NCBI RefSeq assembly: GCF_030464885.1
Contig: NZ_JALPRJ010000043.1
Span: 1-64,000 of the forward strand
Length of the DNA: 64,000 nt
Reading direction: 5' to 3'
From: Caballeronia sp. SEWSISQ10-4 2
GTDB lineage: Bacteria > Pseudomonadota > Gammaproteobacteria > Burkholderiales > Burkholderiaceae
Part shown: piece after piece, positions 42,482 to 50,888 of the stretch
Layout of the letters: every line of letters begins with the position of its first letter
Position numbering within the stretch: the stretch's first letter is position 1
Program-made: the position numbers and the translations under genes
Notes under the pieces: generated by a model
Told to the model about the DNA's origin: nothing
The model's database searches: none
The model's input: the letters and a program-made list of their open reading frames with translations, nothing else

Positions 42482-43351
42482 ATGCGCGATAAAAAATCGA
42501 CAACCCGATGCGCTATTACCAATTTCAGCGGCAGGCTGCAGAAACTGCTGCTGCGAGTCGCTGTGCCAGCATGTGCTTTTGCATGCACTGTCGTGAGCGC
42601 GCTTCCGGCGTATTCGGGCGAACTGGTGCGGCTGCCGATACGCGCGCAGCAGACGCAGGCAATCTTCGTCGAACGGCCCTCTGCCGCGCCGCCATGGGTC
42701 ATCGTACTGTTTGCCGGCGACAACGGTGCGGTCGCTCTCGACGACACCGGTCCTACGACACTGAGGGCAAATTTTCTCCTGCGGACCGCACAATACTGGA
42801 TGTCTGCGGGCGACGCGTTCGCTATTGTCGATGCACCGTCGGATCGATCATCCGGCATGAATGATGAGTTTCGGCTGAGCGACGCTCACGCGCAGGACGT
42901 ACACGTCATTGTCGCGGCGCTCAGGCAGAGCTTTCCAGCCGCAAAGATTGTGCTCGTGGGCACCAGTCGCGGCACGATTTCAGTTGGCAACGTGCTCAAG
43001 CGGGAGCCGCGGTTGGCCGACGCGTATGTCCTCACTTCGCCCGTCACAATCGGCATGAATGGCCAGTCAGGTCTCTCGGGTATGCGCTGGGAAGTCAACG
43101 CGACGCCGGTCCTCGTTGTGTCGAACGAGAATGATGGATGCCGGGTCTCACCATTTAGCGCGGCCCGTTCTCTCGCTGAGGACAGCCGGCTGCAGTTTCT
43201 GGCCGTGTCGAGCAGCGAGCGCGGCGGGCTTCGCGCTGGCGAATGCGGCGCCAAGTCGCCGCACGGCTTCCTCGGCATAGAGACCCAAGTGCTGTCGGCC
43301 ATCTCCCGGTGGCTTGAGAGTCCGAGTTCGGTTGGCACCCCGTCGCACTAA
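42482..43351 (+). CDS. Secreted alpha/beta hydrolase-fold protein
   Basis: A 289-residue exported protein. The signal region includes AVPACAFACTVVSALPAYSG. The mature part shows an alpha/beta hydrolase order: WVIVLFAGDNGAV near the oxyanion site, nucleophile elbow LVGTSRGTISVG with the probable catalytic Ser, VLVVSNENDGCR for the acid strand, and a late His in KSPHGFLGIE. It is like dienelactone-hydrolase-type domains. Substrate unknown. It begins 74 bases after the dehydrogenase on the same strand and ends 33 bases before the convergent LysR stop. Confidence 0.7.
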   Translation: MRDKKSTTRCAITNFSGRLQKLLLRVAVPACAFACTVVSALPAYSGELVRLPIRAQQTQAIFVERPSAAPPWVIVLFAGDNGAVALDDTGPTTLRANFLLRTAQYWMSAGDAFAIVDAPSDRSSGMNDEFRLSDAHAQDVHVIVAALRQSFPAAKIVLVGTSRGTISVGNVLKREPRLADAYVLTSPVTIGMNGQSGLSGMRWEVNATPVLVVSNENDGCRVSPFSAARSLAEDSRLQFLAVSSSERGGLRAGECGAKSPHGFLGIETQVLSAISRWLESPSSVGTPSH

Positions 43352-43384
43352 CTCATCGAAGAAATTATGACCAACACGGATCTG

Positions 43385-44275
43385 TCACTCCGCCGCTTCG
43401 AAAATCTCCCGAACCCATTGCGCGAACACCCGAACCCGTGCCGATAACTGCCGGTTCTGCGGATACAAAACCGAAACCGGCATGGGAGGCGGCGGAAACG
43501 CATTGAGCACGACCTTCAATTTCCCTGCCGATAATTCCCCCATCACCCGATACCGTGGCACCTGCACCATCCCCAATCCCGCCACCGCCGACCCCGTGTA
43601 CAAATCCGCACCCGTAACCGACACCACCGCCGCAAGCTGCATCTCGACTACCCGGCCATCGACGGTAAATTCCATAGGCAAGATCCGCCCCGATCCACTC
43701 GATAAGTAGTTCACCGCCCGATGCGCACCCAGCGCCTCGAGCGTCTCAGGTTCACCAAACCGTTCCAGATAAGCGGGACTCGCCACCGTGACCTGCTCCA
43801 TCAATGCGACGCGGCGCCCGACCATCGATGAATCCTGTAGCGTGCCCGCCCGCAGTACGCAATCGATCCCCTCGCGCACCAGATCCACCAGCCGGTCGTC
43901 CTCGCCAATCTGCAATTCAATCTCCGGATATTGCGCGATGAACTCAGGCAGCGCCGGCACGACGAAATGCTTCGCAAGCGTCCCCTGCAGATTCACGCGC
44001 AGCAGACCCTTCGGGGCGACATTGCGAAACGATCCCTCCGCTTCCTCCATATCCGCGATCAGCCGCACGCAGCGCCGGTAAAACGCCTCGCCGTCGTGCG
44101 TCAGACGCACTGTGCGCGTCGTGCGTTCGAGCAGCCGCGTTCCAAGCCGTTCCTCCATGCGCTTTAAAAGATTGGTCACAGTGGCGCGCGGTATCTGCAA
44201 ATCGTCCGCGGCCTGCGTGAAGCTGCTGCGCTCGGCGATACGAATAAACACCTGCATTTCCTGAAACCGGTCCAT
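43385..44275 (-). CDS. LysR-family transcriptional regulator
   Basis: A 296-residue LysR protein of the CrgA/YafC-like group. The HTH is MDRFQEMQVFIRIAERSSFT with DLQIPRATVTNLLKRMEERL. The effector domain includes LLRVNLQGTLAKHFVVPALP and LGMVQVPRYRVMGELSAGKL. ATG 44275 starts the domain; a TTG lies two codons upstream. It is divergent from the SDR pair at 44400. The repeat at 44326-44344 in the gap is a probable binding site. Confidence 0.9.
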   Translation of the reverse strand: MDRFQEMQVFIRIAERSSFTQAADDLQIPRATVTNLLKRMEERLGTRLLERTTRTVRLTHDGEAFYRRCVRLIADMEEAEGSFRNVAPKGLLRVNLQGTLAKHFVVPALPEFIAQYPEIELQIGEDDRLVDLVREGIDCVLRAGTLQDSSMVGRRVALMEQVTVASPAYLERFGEPETLEALGAHRAVNYLSSGSGRILPMEFTVDGRVVEMQLAAVVSVTGADLYTGSAVAGLGMVQVPRYRVMGELSAGKLKVVLNAFPPPPMPVSVLYPQNRQLSARVRVFAQWVREIFEAAE

Positions 44276-44325
44276 AAGCAACTCGCGAGCTCAAATTGTT
44301 GAAGTAAATGGAACGATATTACCAA

Positions 44326-44344
44326 ATTGATGCTAATTATCAAT
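44326..44344. promoter_or_regulatory. LysR-box candidate in the SDR/LysR gap
   Basis: ATTGAT-GCTAATT-ATCAAT, a perfect 6-7-6 repeat about 55 bases before the SDR start. It has the same geometry as the repeat at 28098-28116. Confidence 0.6.
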
Positions 44345-44399
44345 CGACGTTAATGATCAATACTTCATTCCACGCACTCACCACCCAAAGGAGCAAATC

Positions 44400-45143
44400 A
44401 TGAACACAGTCAAGAACAGCCAGGTAGCTATCGTCACGGGCGCATCGCGTGGTATTGGCGCAGCGGTGGCGCGGCGTCTCGCCAGCGACGGTTTTGCCGT
44501 GGCCATCAACTACGCATCGAGTTCGAATGAAGCCGACGCGCTCGTCTCGGAACTCACCGCGCAGGGGACGAAGGCCATCGCGATCAAGGCCGACGTAGCG
44601 AACGCCAATGAAGTCCGCGCCATGTTCGAGGCGACCGAACAGCAGCTCGGCAAGATCGACGTGCTGGTGAATAACGCCGGCGTGCTGAAGACGGTCCCGC
44701 TCGCCGATACCTCGGACGCGCTCTACGACCAGACCTTCGGTATCAACGTCCGCGGCACCTTCAACACGCTGCGCGAAGCGGCAGCGCGGATGAACGACGG
44801 CGGCAGGATCGTGAATTTCTCGAGCACCACGCTTGCCCTGAACATGCCCGGCTACGCCGTCTACAACGCGACGAAAGCAGCGGTTGAGGCGTTCACGCAT
44901 GTGTTCGCGAAGGAGCTGCGCGGCCGCGGCATCACGGTGAACGCCGTTGCGCCGGGTCCGATCGCGACGTCACTGTTCCTCGATGGCAAGACCGAAGAAC
45001 AGATCCAGACCTTCGCCAAAATGCCGCCGCTGCAACGCCTCGGTCAGCCCGATGACATCGCTTCGGTCGTGTCCTTCCTCGCCGGTCCGGATGCGGGCTG
45101 GGTCAACGGCCAGATCCTGCGCGCCAATGGCGGTGTTGCTTAA
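44400..45143 (+). CDS. Short-chain dehydrogenase (3-ketoacyl-ACP-reductase-like)
   Basis: A 247-residue classical SDR: IVTGASRGIGAAVARRLASD, LVNNAGVLKTVPLADT, catalytic Ser in VNFSSTTLALNMPGYAVYNA and YxxxK as YNATK. The tail GWVNGQILRANGGVA is FabG-like. Substrate cannot be assigned. It is the first gene of a three-gene unit (two SDRs and a lipoprotein), 43 bases before the second SDR. The divergent LysR regulator is the likely controller. Confidence 0.9.
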   Translation: MNTVKNSQVAIVTGASRGIGAAVARRLASDGFAVAINYASSSNEADALVSELTAQGTKAIAIKADVANANEVRAMFEATEQQLGKIDVLVNNAGVLKTVPLADTSDALYDQTFGINVRGTFNTLREAAARMNDGGRIVNFSSTTLALNMPGYAVYNATKAAVEAFTHVFAKELRGRGITVNAVAPGPIATSLFLDGKTEEQIQTFAKMPPLQRLGQPDDIASVVSFLAGPDAGWVNGQILRANGGVA

Positions 45144-45186
45144 GAATGCAGAAACATTAGCTTATCTAAACGATTGGAGAGTCATC

Positions 45187-46080
45187 ATGAAATCAGTCAT
45201 TTTGGTAACGGGCGCAGGCACGGGTATCGGCAAGTTGAGCGCGCAGGCGCTGGCGGAAGCGGGGCACACTGTGTACGCGACTATGCGCGACGTGGAAGGC
45301 CGCAATCGCGGTCGTGCCGACGAATTGCGGGCATTGTCGGCGGAGAAGGACATTGCGTTGATTCCACTGGAACTCGACGTCCTCTCGCAGGATTCCGCCG
45401 TTGCCGCCGCCGCAACGATAGTCCGCGAGCAGGGCAGGATCGACGTGGTGATGCAGAACGCAGGACATTTGGTAGTCGGCCCGGCGGAAGCGTTCACGCC
45501 GGAAGAGATGATGAAGGTCTTCGACACCAATCTGTTCGGCGCGCAACGCGTCAACCGCGCGGTGCTGCCTTATATGCGCAAGCAGGAATCCGGGCTTGTC
45601 TTGTGGATCAGCAGCACGACGACCAAGGGCGGTTTTCCGCCGTTCATGGGCCCTTACGGCGCGGCGAAGGCAGCAATGGATTCGCTCGCCGTCACGCTCT
45701 CTTATGAACTTGCGCGCTTCGGTGTGGAGACATCGATTGTCGTGCCGGGCGCGTTCACCAGCGGCACCGATCACTTCCCGAGCGCAGGCAAACCGGCAGA
45801 CACGGCGACAGCCGCAGCCTACGCCCGATACGACGGCGTGATGGACCAGATCGGCGAGCGTTTGACCGCACTGACACCGGCTAACTCAGATCCTAAAGCC
45901 GTCGCGGATGAAGTGGTTCGCATCGTCGGGCTGGAAATGGGCACGCGTCCGATGCGCTCGGTGATCGATTTTGTCGGCGACGGCGCGGCGCAGGTGCTGG
46001 AGGTATCGGAGCGAGTGCGGATCGAATTCGCGCAGCGCATCGGCATGGGCGATCTGCTTGAAGCGAAGGTGCAGCGATGA
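45187..46080 (+). CDS. Short-chain dehydrogenase, extended C-terminus
   Basis: A 297-residue SDR. ILVTGAGTGIGKLSAQALAE is the cofactor site, MQNAGHLVVGPAEAFTPEE replaces the usual NNAG by QNAG, and the active site is WISSTTTKGGFPPFMGPYGA followed by AKAAMDSL (YGAAK). About 60 extra residues at the C-terminus (SEREVRIEF-like helices) are seen in this subgroup. GGAGAG precedes ATG 45187. The stop overlaps the start of the lipoprotein gene by ATGA, implying translational coupling. Confidence 0.88.
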   Translation: MKSVILVTGAGTGIGKLSAQALAEAGHTVYATMRDVEGRNRGRADELRALSAEKDIALIPLELDVLSQDSAVAAAATIVREQGRIDVVMQNAGHLVVGPAEAFTPEEMMKVFDTNLFGAQRVNRAVLPYMRKQESGLVLWISSTTTKGGFPPFMGPYGAAKAAMDSLAVTLSYELARFGVETSIVVPGAFTSGTDHFPSAGKPADTATAAAYARYDGVMDQIGERLTALTPANSDPKAVADEVVRIVGLEMGTRPMRSVIDFVGDGAAQVLEVSERVRIEFAQRIGMGDLLEAKVQR

Positions 46081-46607
46081 TGTATGCCGGGCGTATCGTT
46101 CGCGGCGCCTGGCTTAGCCTTCTTATGCTGACGGCCGCGTGCGGTCAGCAGGGCTACGCGGAACAGGAGAGCAAGGCCATGAAAGCATCGACGACTTATT
46201 TGTATCTGCTCAGGAAGACGCCGTTTTTTACGGGTCTTGATACGGCGCAGTTGCGCTGGACCATCGGCCATTCGCGCGAGTGGGAAGCGCAGGCGGGTAC
46301 GGTTGTGGCGAATTGCGCGGCGGCGGATAAGAGCGATGATTTCTGGATCTTGCTCGATGGCCGCTGGCAGGTGGAGCACGAGGGCCACACGTATCAGGCC
46401 GGTCATGCTGACGCGGGCAAGTGGTTTAGCGCTTCGGAGACGCCGGGGAGTTGCCGGTTGGTCACGACGGAACATAGCTACGTGATGAAAATCACGCGTG
46501 CCGATATGAACGACATGCTGAGCCGTGGATTCGCTTTTGAACCGCACCTGGAGCAGGGGCGTGCCTATTACCGGACGGTATTTACGGCGGCTGCGACGGG
46601 ATATTGA
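46077..46607 (+). CDS. Lipoprotein with a cyclic-nucleotide-binding-like fold
   Basis: A 176-residue exported protein. The signal peptide ends in SLLMLTAAC, so Cys22 is a likely lipidation site. The mature part reads LLRKTPFFTGLDTAQLRWTI, then ILLDGRWQVEHEGHTYQAGH, which follows the pattern of cyclic-nucleotide-binding domains (LL-x-x-PFF-x-GL, then DG-x-x-V-x-x-G). The phosphate-binding cassette is not conserved, so nucleotide binding is unlikely. Periplasmic placement of this fold is unusual. It overlaps the SDR stop and is the last gene before a strong terminator. Function unknown. Confidence 0.6.
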   Translation: MMYAGRIVRGAWLSLLMLTAACGQQGYAEQESKAMKASTTYLYLLRKTPFFTGLDTAQLRWTIGHSREWEAQAGTVVANCAAADKSDDFWILLDGRWQVEHEGHTYQAGHADAGKWFSASETPGSCRLVTTEHSYVMKITRADMNDMLSRGFAFEPHLEQGRAYYRTVFTAAATGY

Positions 46608-46702
46608 TGGAACAAATCCCTGTTGTTCACCGTTCGTGCTTCGTGGGTTTAGCTGAGCATCAGAAAGAAGCGATACACCCGCTTCTGGCACATGGAAAAA
46701 CA

Positions 46703-46732
46703 AAAACGCCCGAACGTGCTGTCGGGCGTTTT
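46703..46732. terminator. Bidirectional rho-independent terminator
   Basis: AAAACGCCCGA pairs perfectly with TCGGGCGTTTT over an eight-base loop. The A and T runs on each side allow function for the SDR/lipoprotein unit on plus and for hicAB on minus. Confidence 0.85.
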
Positions 46733-46788
46733 CTCTGTCGAATATCAGATAGCTTGAATTGTGATGACACTCAGGAACGAACCGGTTG

Positions 46789-47112
46789 TTACACGTGTGA
46801 AGCACGTTCCAATACTTCGTCGGCCCACTGGCTGATGCTTTTGCCTGCGGCCGCGGCGGCTACGCCCACAGCAGCATGCACTTCCGGCCGTATCCGCAAC
46901 ATGAGTTTGCCCGATGCCGGCTTTTGCGGGTCGCGACCTGTCTTTGCGCAATCTTCAAGATAATGATCGACGGCCTCATGAAAATCCGTGGTCAGTTCAA
47001 GTACGGTTTCACCGTGAAAGCTGATGTGCTCGGACACGCCGAGCACATGCCCGACGAAAATGCTGTCGCGCGGATCGAACTCAACTCGCGCAAGATACCC
47101 CTTATAGTTCAT
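46789..47112 (-). CDS. hicB: HicB-family antitoxin
   Basis: A 107-residue antitoxin from ATG 47112. The N-terminal partial RNase-H-like fold has YKGYLARVEFDPRDSIFVGH and FHEAVDHYLEDCAKTGRDPQ. The C-terminal block KLMLRIRPEVHAAVGVAAAA plus GKSISQWADEVLERA is a ribbon-helix-helix DNA-binding domain. It neutralises HicA and represses the operon. An in-frame GTG at 47124 overlaps the hicA stop (GTGA) and may be the true start. Two TGATATCA palindromes before hicA are the likely operators. A bidirectional terminator follows. Confidence 0.88.
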   Translation of the reverse strand: MNYKGYLARVEFDPRDSIFVGHVLGVSEHISFHGETVLELTTDFHEAVDHYLEDCAKTGRDPQKPASGKLMLRIRPEVHAAVGVAAAAAGKSISQWADEVLERASHV

Positions 47113-47120
47113 TGCGTTTA

Positions 47121-47375
47121 TCACGGCTTAACCCCCAATTCGATAAACCACTCTCGCACTTCTTCCACCTGATATTTTTTCGCGTCCTTGCCTGGATGCG
47201 GTCGATGCAAATATCGGCGGCGGCCATTCAACTCGAATGCCACGCGTGAGCCCGAGCCCTCCCGTATCTCACCGCCAAGCGCGATGACTAATGATTCGAT
47301 TTCCGCGAGCACCACGCCGCCGCCCGTGGGCTTTTTGAATATCGCTTCGAGCGTTTTCCTGTGCTTGGCTTTCAC
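47121..47375 (-). CDS. hicA: HicA-family mRNA interferase toxin
   Basis: An 84-residue double-stranded-RNA-binding-fold toxin. It starts KHRKTLEAIFKKPTGGGVVL, which is the usual start of one HicA subclass, and contains RYLHRPHPGKDAKKYQVEEV. The common GSHH active-site motif is not present; EGSGSRVAF occupies that place, as in this subclass, so the catalytic histidine must be placed by structure. It should cleave mRNA in the cytoplasm until bound by HicB. Toxin precedes antitoxin, the order usual for hicAB. Confidence 0.86.
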   Translation of the reverse strand: MKAKHRKTLEAIFKKPTGGGVVLAEIESLVIALGGEIREGSGSRVAFELNGRRRYLHRPHPGKDAKKYQVEEVREWFIELGVKP

Positions 47376-47382
47376 TGTGGAA

Positions 47383-47403
47383 TGATATCACAAATTGATA
47401 TCA
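47383..47403. promoter_or_regulatory. Twin TGATATCA operators of hicAB
   Basis: Two identical 8-bp palindromes TGATATCA, five bases apart (47383-47390 and 47396-47403), directly upstream of hicA. Their 13-bp centre spacing suits adjacent ribbon-helix-helix dimers of HicB. Confidence 0.75.
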
Positions 47404-47480
47404 AAATCGCAAGCCAGCTTTTGATGAGATGAGTTTTCTGGACCCGCACCGACACAATGGCCGTTGACGTCGAGCGCCGC

Positions 47481-49025
47481 CTAAACCCGAAACACCGCCA
47501 CCGCGACATCCAGCTGCTTGGCCTGCTGCTCAAGCGACGCCGCCGCAGCCGCCGCTTCCTCCACCAGCGCCGCGTTCTGCTGCGTCACCTCGTCCATCTG
47601 CGCGACCGCGCGATTGATCTGTTCGATCCCGCCGGTCTGCTCGTTCGATGCCGCGCTGATCTCGCTAATGATGTCCGACACACGCTTCACCGCCGCGACC
47701 ACTTCGCTCATCGTCTGGCCGGCTTGCCCCGCGAGCGCATTCCCCGCCTGCACCTTGTCCGCCGATGCATTGATCAATTCCTTGATCTCTTTCGCAGCCG
47801 CCGCGCTGCGTTGCGCAAGGCTGCGCACCTCACCCGCGACCACGGCGAAACCACGCCCTTGTTCGCCCGCCCGCGCGGCTTCCACCGCCGCGTTCAGCGC
47901 GAGAATATTCGTCTGGAACGCAATCCCCTCGATCACGCCAATGATGTCCGCAATGCGCGTGGAACTCGTCGCGATGTCGTCCATCGTATGAACGACCTTG
48001 CCCACGACCGTGCCGCCGCGCACAGCAGTCGCGGATGCATCGACGGCCAGTTCGCTCGCTTGCCGCGCGTTGTCGGCGTTCTGGCGGACGGTCGCCGTCA
48101 ACTGCTCCATGCTCGATGCCGTTTGCTGCAACGAAGCCGCTTGCTCCTCCGTGCGTTGCGACAAATCGATGTTGCCCGCCGCAATCTCACGCGCGCCGTG
48201 CGAGATTGCGCCCGTGCCGCCGCGCACCTGCTGCACCGTACCGACAAGACCCTGCTGCATCTTCCCAAGCGCCGCGAACAAGCGGCCCATTTCGTTGTTA
48301 CGCGAGGCGTCGATGCTCGCTGTCAGATCGCCCGCGGCAATCTGTTCGAAGTGATGGATCGCCGATTCAATCGGCTTCATCACCGCCGCACTCAACGCAC
48401 CACGCGCGATGAAAGCAAACACCAGCGCCAATACCGCGACAACTACCGCCGCCGTCGCCATCGTGTGGAACTGCGCTTGAGCCTGCGCATAACGGTCCTG
48501 TTGATGCGCGATCTGGAACGCTTCCACCGCGGACATCGCGTGGTCATAGGTGGCGTATAAACCATCCGCCGTCTGTACCTGGAGCGTGCGGAACGTCGTG
48601 AAATCGTTTTGCGCGAGTGCATCGAACTCAAGGTTGAGCGCCTTCGCGATCAACGCATCGCGCGCCGCTTTTGCCGCTTGCACGAGCGGCTCTTCCTGTG
48701 GATCGCGCGGCTTGGCGAGATAGGCATCGAACTCGGCATCGCTTGCTTTGAGCGTCTTGCGCGCGTTGGGCAGCAGGTCATCGCCGGCCTTGCCGAGCAT
48801 GAACAGCGTCTCGAAGCTTCCGAGCGCGAGACGCACTTGGAGCAAGCGCTGCGAACTCGTCTTGAGATGCGTGATGGCGACGGTATCGGTTGCGACCATC
48901 TGCTCAAGCGCCTGGTTGCTCTGGCGCAGGCACGCAGCGGCTGCAAGCAGCACCGCCACGAGCGCGAGCGTATAACCGGCGATGGTAATCGTGAGCCCGC
49001 GGCGAATCGTAAAGTTCTTGAGCAT
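47481..49025 (-). CDS. Methyl-accepting chemotaxis protein
   Basis: A 514-residue chemoreceptor. N-terminal span (GLTITIAGYTLALVAVLLAA), a periplasmic helical ligand domain to about residue 180, a second span at VVVAVLALVFAFIARGALSA, then HAMP and signalling domain. The tip sequence EGIAFQTNILALNAAVEAAR is intact. The C-terminus ends QLDVAVAVFRV with no CheR pentapeptide. ATG 49025 begins MLKNFTIRRG, parallel to MLKNLSIRTC of the receptor at 31738, so the two are paralogues. Confidence 0.92.
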   Translation of the reverse strand: MLKNFTIRRGLTITIAGYTLALVAVLLAAAACLRQSNQALEQMVATDTVAITHLKTSSQRLLQVRLALGSFETLFMLGKAGDDLLPNARKTLKASDAEFDAYLAKPRDPQEEPLVQAAKAARDALIAKALNLEFDALAQNDFTTFRTLQVQTADGLYATYDHAMSAVEAFQIAHQQDRYAQAQAQFHTMATAAVVVAVLALVFAFIARGALSAAVMKPIESAIHHFEQIAAGDLTASIDASRNNEMGRLFAALGKMQQGLVGTVQQVRGGTGAISHGAREIAAGNIDLSQRTEEQAASLQQTASSMEQLTATVRQNADNARQASELAVDASATAVRGGTVVGKVVHTMDDIATSSTRIADIIGVIEGIAFQTNILALNAAVEAARAGEQGRGFAVVAGEVRSLAQRSAAAAKEIKELINASADKVQAGNALAGQAGQTMSEVVAAVKRVSDIISEISAASNEQTGGIEQINRAVAQMDEVTQQNAALVEEAAAAAASLEQQAKQLDVAVAVFRV

Positions 49026-49317
49026 GGTCTTGATCGCGGGCGAACGCGGCACCCGTGGTTTTCCTCGGTTGAGTCTTTGGCGTCGTTTAGTTTTCTTGAA
49101 TAAACAGCGGGCGCTGCCGGTCTATGCTCAGGCGGCTCATGCTGATTGCCTTGATTGCCAGACCAGCCGATATGGCTCGTTGCGCGATTTTCACGCATGT
49201 CACGCGATGGCGACATCGGGAAATGTGCGCCTTCAGAATTTGCGTGTTCGTGCCGATAAGTGGGGGATGCTGCGCGGCGAGGGTCGTTAGTCGAATGACC
49301 ACTAGCTTCAATTCGCG

Positions 49318-49701
49318 CTAGGCACCGATTTTGTAAGGGCGTGTCATGACCTCTAACAGATGGCCGTCAGGGTCGTCGAAATAGACGCCCCGGCCACCGT
49401 TATGACCATAAGTTTCGCCGGCGCGCTGCTTGCCTGGATCGGCCCAGTACTTGAGCCGCCGGTCACGAATCCGGGCGAAGACCTGATCGAATTCGTCTTC
49501 GCCAATCAGAAACGCGTAATGCTGCATGGAAATCGGGTCCTCGCTGTTGAAGAAGTCTAGCGAGACGCCATTGGCGAGTTGAACGACGAGCATCTGCCCG
49601 AACTCGACCGGGCTTGGCAAGTCCAGGATGTCCATGAGAAAGCGTGTCGACTTCTGCTTGTCGCGACACCAGACAATAGTGTGGTTTAGCTCGACACTCA
49701 T
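49318..49701 (-). CDS. VOC-family (glyoxalase-fold) protein
   Basis: A 127-residue protein. It begins MSVELNHTIVWCRDKQKSTR, with His7 in the place of a metal ligand, and ends GRGVYFDDPDGHLLEVMTRP, where Glu is the last metal ligand. The middle has HYAFLIGEDEFDQVFARIRD. This fits a one-domain VOC protein acting as a dimer, such as a lyase, dioxygenase-like protein or drug-binding protein. The start at 49701 directly precedes the fold; an extension to 49716 lacks support. It stands alone. Confidence 0.82.
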   Translation of the reverse strand: MSVELNHTIVWCRDKQKSTRFLMDILDLPSPVEFGQMLVVQLANGVSLDFFNSEDPISMQHYAFLIGEDEFDQVFARIRDRRLKYWADPGKQRAGETYGHNGGRGVYFDDPDGHLLEVMTRPYKIGA

Positions 49702-49787
49702 GGTGCGACTCCTCACGGATTGCGCTCATTTCGGGGCGACGGACTCTCGTCTTTCCCTAGCTACACGATAGCCGAAAACGATCCCGA

Positions 49788-50888
49788 TCACTTTGACCGA
49801 GTCGCGAACGCGTAGCCGTTCTTGCCGTTTCGTTTCACCTGGTACATCGTTTCGTCGGCCACCGAGACGAGATGATGGTAGTCCTCGACGGGGTCGGGGA
49901 AGCTCGCAATGCCGATGCTGGCCCGGACAAAACCGATGCCCATCTGCTCGTCCGTCTGAACCACGCAGGCGATCAGACGCTGCGCAATAGCTTCCAGTTC
50001 TGCGGTCGTTGAAAACTCGCGAACCAGCACGACGAACTCGTCGCCGCCGAAGCGCGCGACCACGTCGACTACACGCACTGTTTGACGAAAGCGCCTGGAA
50101 ACGGCGATCAGGAATTTATCGCCGATGTGATGCCCGAGCGAATCATTGACCTGTTTGAATCCGTCCAGATCGACATAAAGGACGGCAATTTTCCGGCGCT
50201 TCGGATTCCCCTCTGACACCGCTGCCGTTTCCGCCAGCGTGGCAAACAATTTCCGTCTGTTTGGCAGGCCGGTCATGGCGTCGTGCAGCGCTGCATGCTC
50301 GAACTTGTGCGACTCGCCTGCCAATTGGCGAGTGCGCTTGGCATACATCCCCAGGGCCGTGATCAGCGCGCCGAATACCAACGCCGACAACACGATCAAC
50401 GTGTGCGCCGCACGGGTGATACGCGTGCGTGCATCGACGCTGTCGCGATCACGCTGTTCACGCCAGTACACCGATTCCACGGCGAGCAACGCGTCTGTAT
50501 CGTCGAGATTTGCATCGGGCGATAACGCGGATTGAGGGATGCGCGGTGCCGCCGACGGGCTCGCGTTCACCAGGGCGGCGAGTGATGCGATGCGAGCTGC
50601 GAGATCAACGCGTGCACGTCGATAAGCTTCCGATTGTTGCGATTGGGTGTTGCTGTTATCGGCTTGTTGCTGCCAGACGCGGACCAGGTTGCGAGCACTT
50701 TCCGCTCGTTCAACCCCTTCGAGAACGAGGCCGCTGTATTCCTGCTTCAACTGGTCCGAGAAGATTGTCTTGATTTGCAATGCCAGGAACAGAAGACCGA
50801 TCAGCAGGCAAAGGAAGGATGCGCTGGCGATCGTAGCCGGGCCCGGCCTGAAGCGTATGTTGAGGACATGTCCCACTCCGCCGCTCAC
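49788..50888 (-). CDS. Membrane-bound diguanylate cyclase (GGDEF)
   Basis: A 366-residue inner-membrane enzyme making c-di-GMP. Span 1 is at residues about 20-38, a periplasmic helical domain at 40-160 and span 2 at 163-181. The GGDEF domain starts at LHDAMTGLPNRRKLF; the active motif FGGDEF lies at 280-285 and the inhibitory RxxD site at 272-275 (RVVD), five residues before it, so product inhibition is likely. No EAL domain follows. The GTG start overlaps the stop of the upstream membrane-protein gene (GTGA), implying coupling. Confidence 0.93.
   Translation of the reverse strand: MSGGVGHVLNIRFRPGPATIASASFLCLLIGLLFLALQIKTIFSDQLKQEYSGLVLEGVERAESARNLVRVWQQQADNSNTQSQQSEAYRRARVDLAARIASLAALVNASPSAAPRIPQSALSPDANLDDTDALLAVESVYWREQRDRDSVDARTRITRAAHTLIVLSALVFGALITALGMYAKRTRQLAGESHKFEHAALHDAMTGLPNRRKLFATLAETAAVSEGNPKRRKIAVLYVDLDGFKQVNDSLGHHIGDKFLIAVSRRFRQTVRVVDVVARFGGDEFVVLVREFSTTAELEAIAQRLIACVVQTDEQMGIGFVRASIGIASFPDPVEDYHHLVSVADETMYQVKRNGKNGYAFATRSK

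Noticed and set aside
41421..42503. 360-codon open frame opposite the hydroxyacid dehydrogenase
   Set aside because: It is a shadow of the dehydrogenase, whose motifs are complete on the plus strand.
45819..46805. 328-codon open frame opposite the SDR and lipoprotein
   Set aside because: It crosses two supported plus-strand genes and the terminator.
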